The position numbers and the translations under genes were made by a program. A stretch of DNA of 64,000 bases, taken from contig NZ_JAHBBG010000003.1 in NCBI RefSeq assembly GCF_019331715.1, positions 1-64,000 of the forward strand. Direction: 5' to 3'. Source of the DNA: Bifidobacterium simiiventris. Lineage in GTDB: Bacteria > Actinomycetota > Actinomycetes > Actinomycetales > Bifidobacteriaceae. The notes under the pieces are model-generated. The model was given only the letters and a program-made list of their open reading frames with translations. It was not told the origin of the DNA and did not search any database. Shown piece by piece: positions 34,299-43,557 of the stretch; position 1 is the first letter of the stretch, and each line of letters opens with the position of its first letter.

Positions 34299-36578
34299 TT
34301 AGCGCACGACGGTGAAGACGTGCGCGACGTCGGCCCACGGGGCCAGCGAGACGAAGTTGTCCCAGTGCCACTCGAACTCGCGGCCGGTCAGCTCGTCGCG
34401 CAGATGCGCGCCCTGCGCCGGATCGACGCCGAAGTCGGTCATCTCGAAGTGCACCTCGTCCTGATGCGCGTTGTGGCCGTCGAGGTTCACCACGACGATC
34501 AGCGTCTCCGCCTTGCCGGTGCCGGTCAGCTCGGCCGGCGTGTGGCGCGCGAACGCGAGGATGTTCTCGTCGTGCGTGCGCAGCAGGCTCAGGTTGTGGT
34601 AGCTGAACGCGGCGGCGTGCTCGCGGCGGATGCGGTTGAGCGAGGTCAACAACTCGGCGATGCCGTACTTGTCGGCCTGCGCCCAGTCGCGCACCTTGAC
34701 CTCGTACTTCTCGTTGTCGATCTGCTCCTCGAAGCCCGGACGCTGCTTGTTCTCGATCAGCTCGAAGCCGTTGTAGATGCCCCAGCTCGGCGAGCCCATC
34801 GCGGCGAGCACCGCGCGCACCGCGTGGCCGGCGATGCCGTTGTCGCGCACGTAGGCGGTGAGGATGTCCGGCGTGGTCGGCCAGAACGTGTTGTGCTGGT
34901 AGTAGCCGTCGTCGCCGTTCGTCTCGAGCAGGTACTCGGACAGCTCCTCCTTGGTGTTGCGCCACGGGAAGTAGCAGTGCGACTGCGTGAAGCCGACGTA
35001 GCTCAGCGCGCGCATCATGCCCGGGCGGGTGAACGCCTCGGCCAGGAACAGCACCTCCGGGTGCTTCTTGGTCACGGCCGCGATCACGTCCTGCCAGAAG
35101 CGGACCGGCTTGGTGTGCGGGTTGTCGACGCGGAAGATCGTCACGCCCGCGGCGATCCACAGATCCATGATCCGCTCGACTTCCTTCTCGATGCCTTCCA
35201 TGTCGGCGTTGAAGTCGATCGGGTAGATGTCCTGATACTTCTTCGGCGGGTTCTCGGCGAACGCGATCGTGCCGTCAGGCTTGGTGCGGAACCAGTTCGG
35301 ATGCGCCTTGACCCACGGGTGGTCGGGCGAGCACTGCAGCGCGAAGTCGAGCGCGATCTCGAGGCCGAGCTCATGGGCCTTCGCGCACAGCGCCTTGAAG
35401 TCGTCCATCGTGCCGAGCAGCGGGTCGACGGTGTCGTGACCGCCGAGCTCCGAGCCGATGCCAAACGGCGAACCCGGGTCGTCCGGGCCGGCGATCAGCG
35501 AGTTGTTGCGGCCCTTGCGGTTGGTTTCGCCGATCGGGAAGATCGGTGGCAGGTACACGATGTCGAAGCCTTCGGCCTTCGCGCGTTCGAGGCCGGACAC
35601 GGAAGTCTTCAGCGTGCCCTGCACGATCTTGCCGGTCGTCTGGTCGACGTACGCGCCTTCGGAGCGGGGGAAGAACTGGTACCATGCGGCGAAGCTGGAG
35701 GCCGGACGCTCGACCTTGAAGCGCTGAGGCGCGCTCGGCGAGATGCCGTCGCGCAGCGGGTTGGACTCGTGCAGCGCCTCGATCTGAGCGTTGTCGGCGG
35801 CGGCGAGACGGTCGGCGGGCGCAAGCGTGCGGTCGGCCGCGGTCTTGGCAGCCTCCTTGAGCAGCTTGCGCTGTTCGGCGTCGAGGCGCGCGTCCTTGGT
35901 CACGGCCCAGCGGGCGAGCAGTTCGGCGCCGGAATCGAGCGCGTTCTCCACATCGTCGTTCACTTCGACCTTGATGCGGGCGTCACGCAGCCACGAGGCG
36001 TACGTGTCCTCCCAGCCTTCGATCGTGACGGTCCATTCGCCCAGCTGGCGCTTGACCGCGGCGAAGTCGGGATCCCACGGCTTGACATCGGAACGCTCGC
36101 CGCAGGTCAGCTCGACTTCCCAGCGGTCGAGGCCAGGGTTGGTGCAGGTCATCGGCACGCGGGCCATCTCCTTGCCGCGCGGCCCACGCACGACGGCGGT
36201 TGCGCCGACCTTGGTGCGTCCCTCAATGAACACCTGCGCGGTGACCTTGAACGCCTCGCCCAGTTCGACGCGCGCCGGGAAGATGCCGCGCTCCTCGGCG
36301 GGGGTGATGTCCATGACGTTGATGCGGCCGAACTGGCCCGGCTCGGTCACCGGGATCGACTGCGCCGGGGTCTCGCCCACGAGGCCCGGGATGGCCGCCT
36401 TCTGTGCGGCGGTCTTGGTGGTGGATTTGCGCGTCGTCCTGCGCGTGGTGGTCTTGGCGGCGGCGGTCTTGCCGCTGGCGGTGCGCCGCGTGGTCTTGCG
36501 TGCGGGCTTGCCCGCCTTGTCTGCGTCGACCTGTTCGGTCTTGGTTTCGGCCGTGGGATTGCTCGTTACTTCAGTCAT
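34299..36578 (-). CDS. glgE: Alpha-1,4-glucan:maltose-1-phosphate maltosyltransferase
   Basis: Extends alpha-1,4-glucans using maltose 1-phosphate. A 759-aa GH13-type protein. Residues about 15-62 form a Lys/Arg/Thr/Ala tail (KPARKTTRRTASGKTAAAKT) unlike the rest. Then the N-terminal Ig-like domain, and the barrel with YLPPIFPIGETNRKGRNNSL, FRVDNPHTKP (nucleophile aspartate), FLAEAFTRP (acid/base glutamate) and the C-terminal ENILAFARH strands. The ATG at 36578 follows GAGAATGAG; another ATG four codons upstream is also possible. No other glg gene is nearby. Confidence 0.93.
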   Translation of the reverse strand: MTEVTSNPTAETKTEQVDADKAGKPARKTTRRTASGKTAAAKTTTRRTTRKSTTKTAAQKAAIPGLVGETPAQSIPVTEPGQFGRINVMDITPAEERGIFPARVELGEAFKVTAQVFIEGRTKVGATAVVRGPRGKEMARVPMTCTNPGLDRWEVELTCGERSDVKPWDPDFAAVKRQLGEWTVTIEGWEDTYASWLRDARIKVEVNDDVENALDSGAELLARWAVTKDARLDAEQRKLLKEAAKTAADRTLAPADRLAAADNAQIEALHESNPLRDGISPSAPQRFKVERPASSFAAWYQFFPRSEGAYVDQTTGKIVQGTLKTSVSGLERAKAEGFDIVYLPPIFPIGETNRKGRNNSLIAGPDDPGSPFGIGSELGGHDTVDPLLGTMDDFKALCAKAHELGLEIALDFALQCSPDHPWVKAHPNWFRTKPDGTIAFAENPPKKYQDIYPIDFNADMEGIEKEVERIMDLWIAAGVTIFRVDNPHTKPVRFWQDVIAAVTKKHPEVLFLAEAFTRPGMMRALSYVGFTQSHCYFPWRNTKEELSEYLLETNGDDGYYQHNTFWPTTPDILTAYVRDNGIAGHAVRAVLAAMGSPSWGIYNGFELIENKQRPGFEEQIDNEKYEVKVRDWAQADKYGIAELLTSLNRIRREHAAAFSYHNLSLLRTHDENILAFARHTPAELTGTGKAETLIVVVNLDGHNAHQDEVHFEMTDFGVDPAQGAHLRDELTGREFEWHWDNFVSLAPWADVAHVFTVVR

Positions 36579-36778
36579 ATTCAATCTCATTCTCTATAAC
36601 AAGTGGCCGTAGTGATGTACTGCCATACCTGACATTGTATGACCGGCATGGAACGGCGCAATATCGCGGTTTTGCGTTATGGATAATCGGTTGCGCGACG
36701 GTTGCGAACGGATTACGTAACGTTGACGACTACGTACTATTGAGATAGATATACTCGAAATATGATCAATATGACTGA

Positions 36779-36812
36779 CGTATGCTGACATCTACGGTGA
36801 TGTCAGCATACG
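36779..36812. terminator. Perfect 14-bp hairpin
   Basis: CGTATGCTGACATC and GATGTCAGCATACG flank a 6-base loop, between glgE and the REP repeats. Likely a terminator or transcript-stabilising hairpin; no T-run. Confidence 0.5.
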
Positions 36813-36846
36813 TTTGTGATGGCTGATCGATGACTGATGTATATAT

Positions 36847-37070
36847 CATTTCGACCGAGCGCAGCACATTCCCGTATTTCGACCGAGGCGAGGTTTACTC
36901 CCGTCATTTCGACCGAGGCGAGGTTTACTCCCGTCATTTCGACCGAGGCGAAGCCGAGTGGAGAAATCTTCCGAAGGCGTTGTCCGGTAAAAGATTTCTC
37001 CGCTCGCTGCGCTCGGTCGAAATGACAAAATATGCGCTCGGTCGAAATGACACGGTGGGTGGTGCGCTCG
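36847..37070. repeat. REP-like element (TTTCGACCGAG family), locus 2
   Basis: TTTCGACCGAGGCGAGGTTT is tandemly repeated, followed by a full unit ending GGAGAAATCTT and an inverted unit (AAGATTTCTCCGCTCGCTGC, then CTCGGTCGAAATGACA), with extra partial copies to 37,070. It lies right after the MFS gene on the minus strand and before glgE. Confidence 0.88.
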
Positions 37071-37087
37071 GTCGGGATGTCCGTCGA

Positions 37088-38530
37088 TCACACGCTCACG
37101 GTGGTGAGCGTCGGCGTCTCGGTGCTCGACTTGATCTGCCTAAAACCGATGAACGCGATCGCCAACGACGCCAATGCCAACGTGGTCACCACGAGGAAGC
37201 CGCCGTGCGATCCCATCCGGTCGATGAACTGGCCGGCGATCGCCGAACCGACCGAGCCGCCGATCGAATTCATCGCACCCATCCACGCCATGCCTTCGGT
37301 GAACCGCGTCGGCGGCACCAGATGCAGCATCAGCTGGTTGCCGTTCACCCACGTCGGCGCCTGGCACACGCCGATCAGCAGGTAGATGATCATGATCACC
37401 CACAAGTGACGTGCGAACATGAAGCAGCCGATGCCGAGGTTGACCACGGTCAGGCAGAAGTAGAACCGCTTCCACAGTGGGATCGTCCAGTTCTTCGCGC
37501 CGTAAACGAGCGCGCCGACCAGCGAGCTGATCGAGAAGCACGCGAACACGAACCCGGTGTACTGCTTGAGATTCGACTCGGTGGCGAACGCGACGATCGA
37601 AATGCCGGCCGCCGACTGGAACGCGCCCAGACCGAACCACGTCACGCACACCGCGATCAGGCCCGGTCCCCAGATCGACTCCTTGTGTCCGGCGAGCGCA
37701 TCGGCCTGCGCCTGCTCGACCGCCGCACGCACCTCGGCGTCCGACAGTCCCTGCGCGACCGCGCGGTCGCGGGCGGCCTCCACGACCGCCTCCGCCTGCA
37801 CGGCCTTCGCGCGCGCCGCCTCGCGCTCGCGGTACTGCTTGCGGGTCATGCCGGCCTCGCGCGCGAGCACGGTCTGCGACTTCGGCTCGGTCGTCAGTTC
37901 CGTCAGGAACATCAGCGCGCCGACGAGCACACACACGCCGGTCACCGAGAACGCGAGCAGGCCGGAGATCACGGCCAGCGTCGAGGCGAGCGGGTTGCCG
38001 ACTACCCACATGCACTCGTCGAACACGCCCGACAGGCTCAGCGCGCGGTTCGTGCGCTCGCGGTCGCCCTTAAGCAGCGTCGTCCAGCGTTGACGGCTCA
38101 TCGCGCCCCACGGCGGGATCGCGGCCATGAACGGCACGATGCAGTACAGAATCCACTCGGGCACGCGGTTGGTGATGCACGTCACGAGCGCGGTCGACGC
38201 GATCATCCACACGATGATCGTCGGGATCGACACCTGCCGCTGGCCGAACTTGTCGACCAGTTTGCCGAGCACGGGGGAGAAGATTGCCAGCGCGATCGCC
38301 TGCACGGCCGTGAGCGCGCCGGCCAGCGAATAGTTGCCGTAGTACTGCTGCACGGAGATCGTGATCGTCATGCCGACCATCGGGAACGGCATGCATGCGA
38401 TGACCGAGCCGACGGCGAACCGGGCGGTGTGGGGTATGCGGAGCAGCTCCGCATACCCGCCGAAGAGTTTGTGGTTGATGTCTCTGATCGCGTTCACGAT
38501 CTGGTTCGGATGGTGATTGGCGGTTGCCAT
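37088..38530 (-). CDS. MFS transporter
   Basis: A 480-aa inner-membrane MFS carrier with twelve predicted spans. Family motif GKLVDKFGQRQVSIPT lies between spans 2 and 3. The central cytoplasmic loop (about residues 225-290) is long, charged and Ala/Glu/Arg-rich (TRKQYREREAARAKAVQAEA). The ATG at 38530 has AAGGAG upstream. Substrate unknown; followed by REP repeats. Confidence 0.88.
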   Translation of the reverse strand: MATANHHPNQIVNAIRDINHKLFGGYAELLRIPHTARFAVGSVIACMPFPMVGMTITISVQQYYGNYSLAGALTAVQAIALAIFSPVLGKLVDKFGQRQVSIPTIIVWMIASTALVTCITNRVPEWILYCIVPFMAAIPPWGAMSRQRWTTLLKGDRERTNRALSLSGVFDECMWVVGNPLASTLAVISGLLAFSVTGVCVLVGALMFLTELTTEPKSQTVLAREAGMTRKQYREREAARAKAVQAEAVVEAARDRAVAQGLSDAEVRAAVEQAQADALAGHKESIWGPGLIAVCVTWFGLGAFQSAAGISIVAFATESNLKQYTGFVFACFSISSLVGALVYGAKNWTIPLWKRFYFCLTVVNLGIGCFMFARHLWVIMIIYLLIGVCQAPTWVNGNQLMLHLVPPTRFTEGMAWMGAMNSIGGSVGSAIAGQFIDRMGSHGGFLVVTTLALASLAIAFIGFRQIKSSTETPTLTTVSV

Positions 38531-38926
38531 AGCCGCTCCTTTCTGCTCACGGGTGGGTACTGGGGCCGATCGCCGTTTTGCGTCGCGGCGGCCGGTCGTG
38601 GTCGGCTTCCTGTCGGTCGTTGATGTGCGGGCGCACGCCGGCGCAGCGTTGATTACCGCTTGGTAGATTGAAAGGACTCGGCTTCCCCGTCTCCCCGCGG
38701 CAGGTCACTGCGTCATGTTGCCGTGCCTTGGGTCAGCCGTGCGAATGCATGCGTTTTGCTGTTCACTTATGCAGTCATGGATACTCTAGAAGTTCGCCTG
38801 CCGCGACACGCGGCGTCCCCGATCATTCATGTTGAATAATTGATGGAGAACCGCACTCGCGCTGCGACCGATCGTCCCACGAACCGCCGCGCCGCAGCCA
38901 GCCAGTCAACCCGAAGGAGCCGCCCG
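38531..38926. other. Intergenic divergent region
   Basis: Between the divergent MFS and phosphatase genes. No gene, repeat or strong hairpin is seen. Promoters for both directions must lie here but none is convincing. Confidence 0.5.
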
Positions 38927-39586
38927 ATGACCGCCACCACCATCCACTTCGTCCGTCACGGCAAGGTCTACAATCCCGGCCATCTGCTGTACGAACGGCT
39001 CGCCGGCTTCCACCTGTCCGACCGCGGCCGGCGCATGGCCGAGGCCACCGCGCACTATCTCGCCAACAACCCGCAGACCAACACGATTGCCGCGGTCTAT
39101 TCGTCGCCGCTCGAACGCACGCGCGAAACCGCCGGTGCGATCATCGACGCGCTCAATGCCGTGCGCGCCGACCGCGGCCAGTCCCCGCTCGAACTGCACA
39201 CCGACCCGCGCGTGATCGAGGCGGGCAACGAATTCCGAGGAAAGCGCATCGGCCACGGCGAGGGCGCGCTGTGGAAGAACGGCAACTGGAAACTCGTGCT
39301 CAACCTGTACCGGCCGAGCTGGGGCGAGTCGTACCGTTCGATCGCCGCACGCGTGGGCGAGTTCGCGCGCGAGAAGGTGCGTGAGCATCCCGGCGAGCAG
39401 ATCGTCGTCGTCAGCCACGAATCGCCGATCTGGTCGTACCGGCACCTGCTCGAGACCGGACATCCCGAACACTGGATGTTCCTGCGGCACACCGCGCTCG
39501 CGTCCGTCACGTCGATCACCTACGACTGCGAAAGCGGCAAGGTGATGTCGATCACATACGCCGACCCCGCGGCCGACGTGCAGTAG
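38927..39586 (+). CDS. Histidine phosphatase family protein
   Basis: A 219-aa member of the phosphoglycerate mutase-like histidine phosphatases. The catalytic motif is FVRHGKVYNP (RHG, residues about 8-17), SSPLERTRETA provides the second arginine, the acid-type glutamate region is RVIEAGNEFRG, and the second histidine lies in VVVSHESPI. The ATG at 38927 follows GAAGGAG; the upstream 29 codons lack support. Substrate unknown (phospho-sugar or peptide). Confidence 0.9.
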   Translation: MTATTIHFVRHGKVYNPGHLLYERLAGFHLSDRGRRMAEATAHYLANNPQTNTIAAVYSSPLERTRETAGAIIDALNAVRADRGQSPLELHTDPRVIEAGNEFRGKRIGHGEGALWKNGNWKLVLNLYRPSWGESYRSIAARVGEFAREKVREHPGEQIVVVSHESPIWSYRHLLETGHPEHWMFLRHTALASVTSITYDCESGKVMSITYADPAADVQ

Positions 39587-39741
39587 CGCGATAATGAGGA
39601 TGATGACTGTTGCACGCCCCTCGAATTACAGGGCGGGCATTTCCCTCCCCTGATGGGGAAGGGTGGCAGCCGAAGGCTGACGGGTTGGGGGAACGCACCC
39701 CGCCGATTGGCACGATACCGTGCATATGCAAAGGAGCGAAT

Positions 39742-40728
39742 ATGACTGTTTCCCTTGATTCCGCCGCGGTCGCGCGCGTCGCCGCGCTGCCTGCCGTGCG
39801 CGAGGCGGCCGAGGCCGGGGCGCAACTGGTCGCGCTGTGGCCGCTGACCGACGCCAAGCAGATGGACAACGACGCGAAATACGCGGAGAACCTGCAGGTG
39901 CGGCTTACGCGCATGATCGCACGGATCGTGACCGGTGAGGACGTGACCGTGCCCGACGCCGAGTTCGTGTACGAAGGCGCGGACGAGATTCCGGGGCGCC
40001 CGCAGTCGATCGTGGACGCGCTGCTCGTCGCGAACGACGCGTACGACACGATGATCGACTACCGCGACGCGCATGATCCCGACGTGCTGTTCGACGCGGT
40101 TCGCGCGATGGGCGTCGATTGGCCGGAGACGACCGAGGCCGCGGTGCGCGAAGCGTTGCCGATGATCGAGCGGGCGGTTGCGGAGGAGCATGGCGATGCG
40201 GATGCAACGATCGATGTGCCTGACGTGCCGGAATCGAATGCTGGGGCCGGTGATGCGACGAGCGACGTCGCCGACAAACTGGTCGGTGCATTGACCGATA
40301 GTCTGGCACATCGATTCGCCGAGTCGCTAGTGATCTGCGATGGACTGCTGTCGATCATCGCGAGGACGGTCGAGGATGCCGGCGATGCCGGGGATACGGC
40401 GGCCGCGCAACTGCCGGTCATCCTGTTCGTCAACGAACTGCGCGAGCAGACCGCGGTGCCGCGGCTGTGCCTGAGCGACGACCAGTATCGCGCACTGCTC
40501 GATGCGCGCGCGGGTGCGGCGGATGACGGGACGTTGGACGCGACTGTCGACGTGATCGCACCGATCGCCGCCGCCGAGTGGAAACGCCACTACGACGACG
40601 TGACGTGGGACCCGGAAGAAGCCAAGCGCCGCGCCAAGGAGGAGGACGAGCGCAAGAACAAGGAGGCGCTCGCCGCCAAGTTCGCCCACGTCAAGGACGA
40701 CCCCACCAAGCCCGAAGTGGAGCTGTAG
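39742..40728 (+). CDS. Hypothetical protein, 328 aa
   Basis: Unrecognised soluble, acidic protein. It begins MTVSLDSAAVARVAALPAVR and has Ala/Asp-rich helices throughout and a charged C-terminus with a run of Lys/Glu (AKRRAKEEDERKNKEALAAK). No membrane span or metal motif is visible. AAAGGAGCGAAT supports the ATG at 39742. Last gene before a strong terminator. Confidence 0.75.
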   Translation: MTVSLDSAAVARVAALPAVREAAEAGAQLVALWPLTDAKQMDNDAKYAENLQVRLTRMIARIVTGEDVTVPDAEFVYEGADEIPGRPQSIVDALLVANDAYDTMIDYRDAHDPDVLFDAVRAMGVDWPETTEAAVREALPMIERAVAEEHGDADATIDVPDVPESNAGAGDATSDVADKLVGALTDSLAHRFAESLVICDGLLSIIARTVEDAGDAGDTAAAQLPVILFVNELREQTAVPRLCLSDDQYRALLDARAGAADDGTLDATVDVIAPIAAAEWKRHYDDVTWDPEEAKRRAKEEDERKNKEALAAKFAHVKDDPTKPEVEL

Positions 40729-40742
40729 GCCGCTGATAATAC

Positions 40743-40779
40743 GACGGTGCCCCGCACAGGAATCGTGCGGGGCACCGTC
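40743..40779. terminator. Terminator between convergent genes
   Basis: GACGGTGCCCCGCAC and its exact complement enclose a 7-base loop between the hypothetical gene and the ABC permease. Confidence 0.85.
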
Positions 40780-40804
40780 ATATAGAGCGATCGACCGGTT
40801 GCCG

Positions 40805-41590
40805 TCACTCGCCTTCGGAGTTGTCGTAGACGGTGTCGTCCTCGCCGAGCGCGAGCCATTCGATCAGCGAGATCAGGCCGAGCAGCACGGCCGTCTCGAC
40901 GATCACGACCACGGTGGCCGAGAAGATCAACGGCGTGCGGAACGAGTTGAACGCGGCCTGCAGCCAGATGCCGAGACCGTTCATCGCGCCGAGATATTCG
41001 GCGGTCGCCGCCGTGCCGAAGATGTACGCGGCGGCGATGCGCACGCCGCCGAAGATCTGGCGCGCGGCCACACGCATCTTCACATGCCACAGCGCCCATG
41101 CGCGGGTCGCGCCGCACGTGAGCGCCACATCCTCATAGAACTGCGGCACCGCGGCCAGTCCGCGCGCGGTCTGCACGGCGATCGGGAAGACGCCGAACAC
41201 GGCGACGATCACGATCTTGCCGAGCGGCTCGAACCCGAACCAGATCATGAACAGCGGCGCGACGGTGATGAGCGGAATCGTCTGCGCGGCGACCAGCAGC
41301 GGGAACACCGCGCGGTGCAGCGTCTTCGACAGGTACAGTCCGATGCCGATGACGATGCCGGCGACGATCGCGACCGCGAAACCGACCAGTCCCTCGTACG
41401 TCGTGATCGCGGCGGCCGTCATCAGATCGGGCCAGGTGCGAATCATCGACGCGACGATCTGACTGGGCGCGGCGAGCACGCGCTCGGAGACATGCCCGAG
41501 CCGCACCGCCAGCTCCCAGACGATCAGCAGGCCACCGACCGTGATGGCCGGCGGCGCGATGACTCCAAGCCAATGCCTGAGATTACGCAT
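40805..41590 (-). CDS. ABC transporter permease (ThiX-like)
   Basis: A 261-aa permease of the BPD type with six membrane spans. The EAA-type loop PQFYEDVALTCGATRAWALW is visible in the third quarter. Its partner gene encodes an HMP/thiamine-precursor-type binding protein, so import of a pyrimidine or thiamine precursor is likely. The ATG at 41590 (GAGGAATCGA) is preferred to the one at 41611. The usual ATPase gene is not found next to it. Confidence 0.85.
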   Translation of the reverse strand: MRNLRHWLGVIAPPAITVGGLLIVWELAVRLGHVSERVLAAPSQIVASMIRTWPDLMTAAAITTYEGLVGFAVAIVAGIVIGIGLYLSKTLHRAVFPLLVAAQTIPLITVAPLFMIWFGFEPLGKIVIVAVFGVFPIAVQTARGLAAVPQFYEDVALTCGATRAWALWHVKMRVAARQIFGGVRIAAAYIFGTAATAEYLGAMNGLGIWLQAAFNSFRTPLIFSATVVVIVETAVLLGLISLIEWLALGEDDTVYDNSEGE

Positions 41591-41685
41591 TCGATTCCTC
41601 TTGCTTGCCATTGTCGTAAGAGCAGGTCTGCCTCGTGATCGTCGAACTTGGGACTGGCCGGCGGACCTTACCGCTTGCGGGCGAC

Positions 41686-42762
41686 TCAGGCCACGTATTC
41701 GTTGGTGGCGAGGTCCTTGGCCTGCGGGGCTTCGGCCGGGTCGTTGCCGTCGGCGTCCTTGTAGGTGCCGGCCTTGTACTGGAAGTCGAGGTACGGCTGG
41801 GCCTCGTCGAAGTTCACGGTACCGGGCATCGACTTCGGGTCATCGGTGGTCCAGATGTTCTGGTCGACGATCAGCTTCATGGACGCCTTGGCGAGCTTCG
41901 GATCGATCTGGGCCTCCTTGGCCGAGTCGACCAGGATATCGGCGGCGTCGTCCGGGTGGGCCAGCGCGTAGTCGTAGCCCTTCTTGGTGGCGGCGAGGAA
42001 CTTCTTGAGCGCGTCGGCGTTCTTGGAGTCCTTGAGCCAGGAATCCTTCACCGCGAAGCCGAGCTGGTCCGGGTTGCCCGGCACGCCCCAGTCGGAGGCG
42101 ACGAAGCAGTTGAGGGCCGGGCCGTTGAGCTCGCTCTCCACGCCTTCCCATGTCGCGTAGAAGCCGGCGAAATCGCCCTTGCCGCTGGTCAGCGTCTCGA
42201 ACGTGTTCGTGCCGGCCGTCGCGGTCTTGAACTCGCCGGTGCCACCCGCGTACTTGATCATCTGCGAGACGACGGCGCTCTGCTCGGCCGAACCGAAGCT
42301 CACGAACGTCTTGCCCGACAGGTCCTTCGGGGTCTTGATGTCGGTGCGCGAGGCGAGCGCGCACCAGCGGGCCACCTGCTTCTGCGTCAGATCGAACACG
42401 AACTTGAGGCTCGAACCCTGCGCGTTGAACGCGGCCACATTGCTCAGCGTGGTGAAGCCGACGTTCGCGACGCCGTTCTCCACGCTGGATTCCGCACCGG
42501 CCTGCGCGGTCGGCAGGATCTTCACGTTCACGCCGGCGTCCTTGTAGTAGCCGAGCTTCTGCGCCACGTACAGGCCGATGTGGTTCGTGTTCGGTGTCCA
42601 GTCGAGCATGAACGAGACGGTCGGCGTCTCGGCAGAGTTGCCGTTCTTGGTGGTATCGGAGACGTCGTTCGAGCTGCCGCACGCCGCCATCGTGAATCCG
42701 AGCGCCACGGCCGCGGCTGCCGCCACGATCGAACGCATGCCCTTCTTGATCTCAATCCTCAT
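41686..42762 (-). CDS. NMT1/THI5-like substrate-binding lipoprotein
   Basis: A 358-aa extracytoplasmic lipoprotein (lipobox FTMAACGSS). After the linker it reads VSFMLDWTPNTNHIGLYVAQ, the signature of NMT1/ThiY-type proteins that bind hydroxymethylpyrimidine-like thiamine precursors. The motif GSAEQSAVVSQM fits the family. The site AAGGTGACAAG precedes the ATG. It leads an operon with the permease (95-base gap). No TPP aptamer is visible upstream. Confidence 0.85.
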   Translation of the reverse strand: MRIEIKKGMRSIVAAAAAVALGFTMAACGSSNDVSDTTKNGNSAETPTVSFMLDWTPNTNHIGLYVAQKLGYYKDAGVNVKILPTAQAGAESSVENGVANVGFTTLSNVAAFNAQGSSLKFVFDLTQKQVARWCALASRTDIKTPKDLSGKTFVSFGSAEQSAVVSQMIKYAGGTGEFKTATAGTNTFETLTSGKGDFAGFYATWEGVESELNGPALNCFVASDWGVPGNPDQLGFAVKDSWLKDSKNADALKKFLAATKKGYDYALAHPDDAADILVDSAKEAQIDPKLAKASMKLIVDQNIWTTDDPKSMPGTVNFDEAQPYLDFQYKAGTYKDADGNDPAEAPQAKDLATNEYVA

Positions 42763-43387
42763 CTTGTCACCTTGCCTTTCGCGCGGCGTTCCGCGCTTTC
42801 GTTGCGGTCTGGCGCGCGCCGCGGGAAGGTGAGGAGCCCGCGCGAGACATCAGACCGTCGCATCGACGTCACCGGGCCGCCATGTTTGATGAACACGAGA
42901 AACGACCCCGGAAATGGGTTATACGGACGATGCTGTTTTCGTATGATGCAGGCGCGATTGCTGCCACCAATCGCGCGAACGACCCCAAGTATAGGCGAGG
43001 TGCTCGATCGGCCCGGCCGGTGCTGGGATGCGTTGGATTTTGTTCCGTGACCGCTTGCCGTTGGCGAACGGGGCCGCTGGTATTTGGGATGGTTGGCTTG
43101 TGCCGATGGCGGTCGGATGGGGCTGTTGATCGGTGTCGGTGGTCGGTTTGAACGACGATTGCCGATGCGTTGGCGCGGGATGCTTACTGTATGGCTGATA
43201 TCGGTTGACCGTTCGTGAAGAGTTTGTGAGAGCGCTCACATTTTTCGTGTCGAATGTTGGTTCGAGTTGCGCAAATGTGATGTTTTGTGATAGTTTTATT
43301 CCAGTTACCGATAATCTCCCGATGAGGTGAGTGAATCGGTTAATATAAGTCAAGACATACGATGGCGTACGATTAAGGAGCAACACC
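42763..43387. other. Long intergenic region between binding-protein gene and small ORF
   Basis: No further gene is supported in these 625 bases. GCGCGATTG/CAATCGCGC (42,952-42,976) is a perfect 9-bp hairpin. A LacI-type palindrome lies at 43,225 and a leader region precedes the small ORF at 43,388. Confidence 0.55.
43225..43240. promoter_or_regulatory. Palindromic operator-like site
   Basis: TGTGAGAGCGCTCACA has perfect TGTGAG and CTCACA arms, a form used by LacI-family proteins and CRP. It lies about 150 bases before the small ORF at 43,388. Its regulator is not identified. Confidence 0.55.
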
Positions 43388-43471
43388 ATGAACAACGAAC
43401 CGAACAACCGCGATGCACGTGACGACGAGTCCCAGGACTGGAGCGCACTGTTCGCCGGACTGTCTGCCTGA
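43388..43471 (+). CDS. Small ORF encoding a 27-aa acidic peptide
   Basis: The peptide starts MNNEPNNRDARDDESQDWSA and ends LFAGLSA. AAGGAGCAACACC gives a strong ribosome site 8 bases before the ATG. A leader with operator-like palindrome precedes it and a perfect 16-bp hairpin follows, so it looks like a free transcription unit. It could be a leader peptide, signalling peptide or small regulator; no family is recognised. The acidic N-terminus and hydrophobic C-terminal WSALFAGLSA are the only clear features. Confidence 0.6.
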   Translation: MNNEPNNRDARDDESQDWSALFAGLSA

Positions 43472-43502
43472 GTCCCGTATGAACACGGGGCGCGCAGGAA
43501 AC

Positions 43503-43542
43503 ACGAGGGCCGCACATCCACCGTCGGATGTGCGGCCCTCGT
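43503..43542. terminator. Strong terminator between small ORF and nucleoside hydrolase
   Basis: CGAGGGCCGCACATCC and its exact complement enclose ACCGTC, 32 bases past the small ORF stop. The convergent nucleoside hydrolase gene ends just to the right, so the hairpin may serve both directions. Confidence 0.85.
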
Positions 43543-43557
43543 CATAGTTGATGCTTG

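Noticed and set aside
34320..36599. 759-codon open frame opposite glgE
   Set aside because: The glgE frame matches the family along its whole length; the opposite frame is a high-GC shadow with no domain.
42763..42960. TPP riboswitch upstream of the ThiY-like gene
   Set aside because: No CTGAGA and no CTGATC-type conserved segments could be found by eye on the minus strand.
42919..43545. 208-codon minus-strand frame across the small ORF region
   Set aside because: No start site, no domain, and it crosses both the operator-like palindrome and the terminator.
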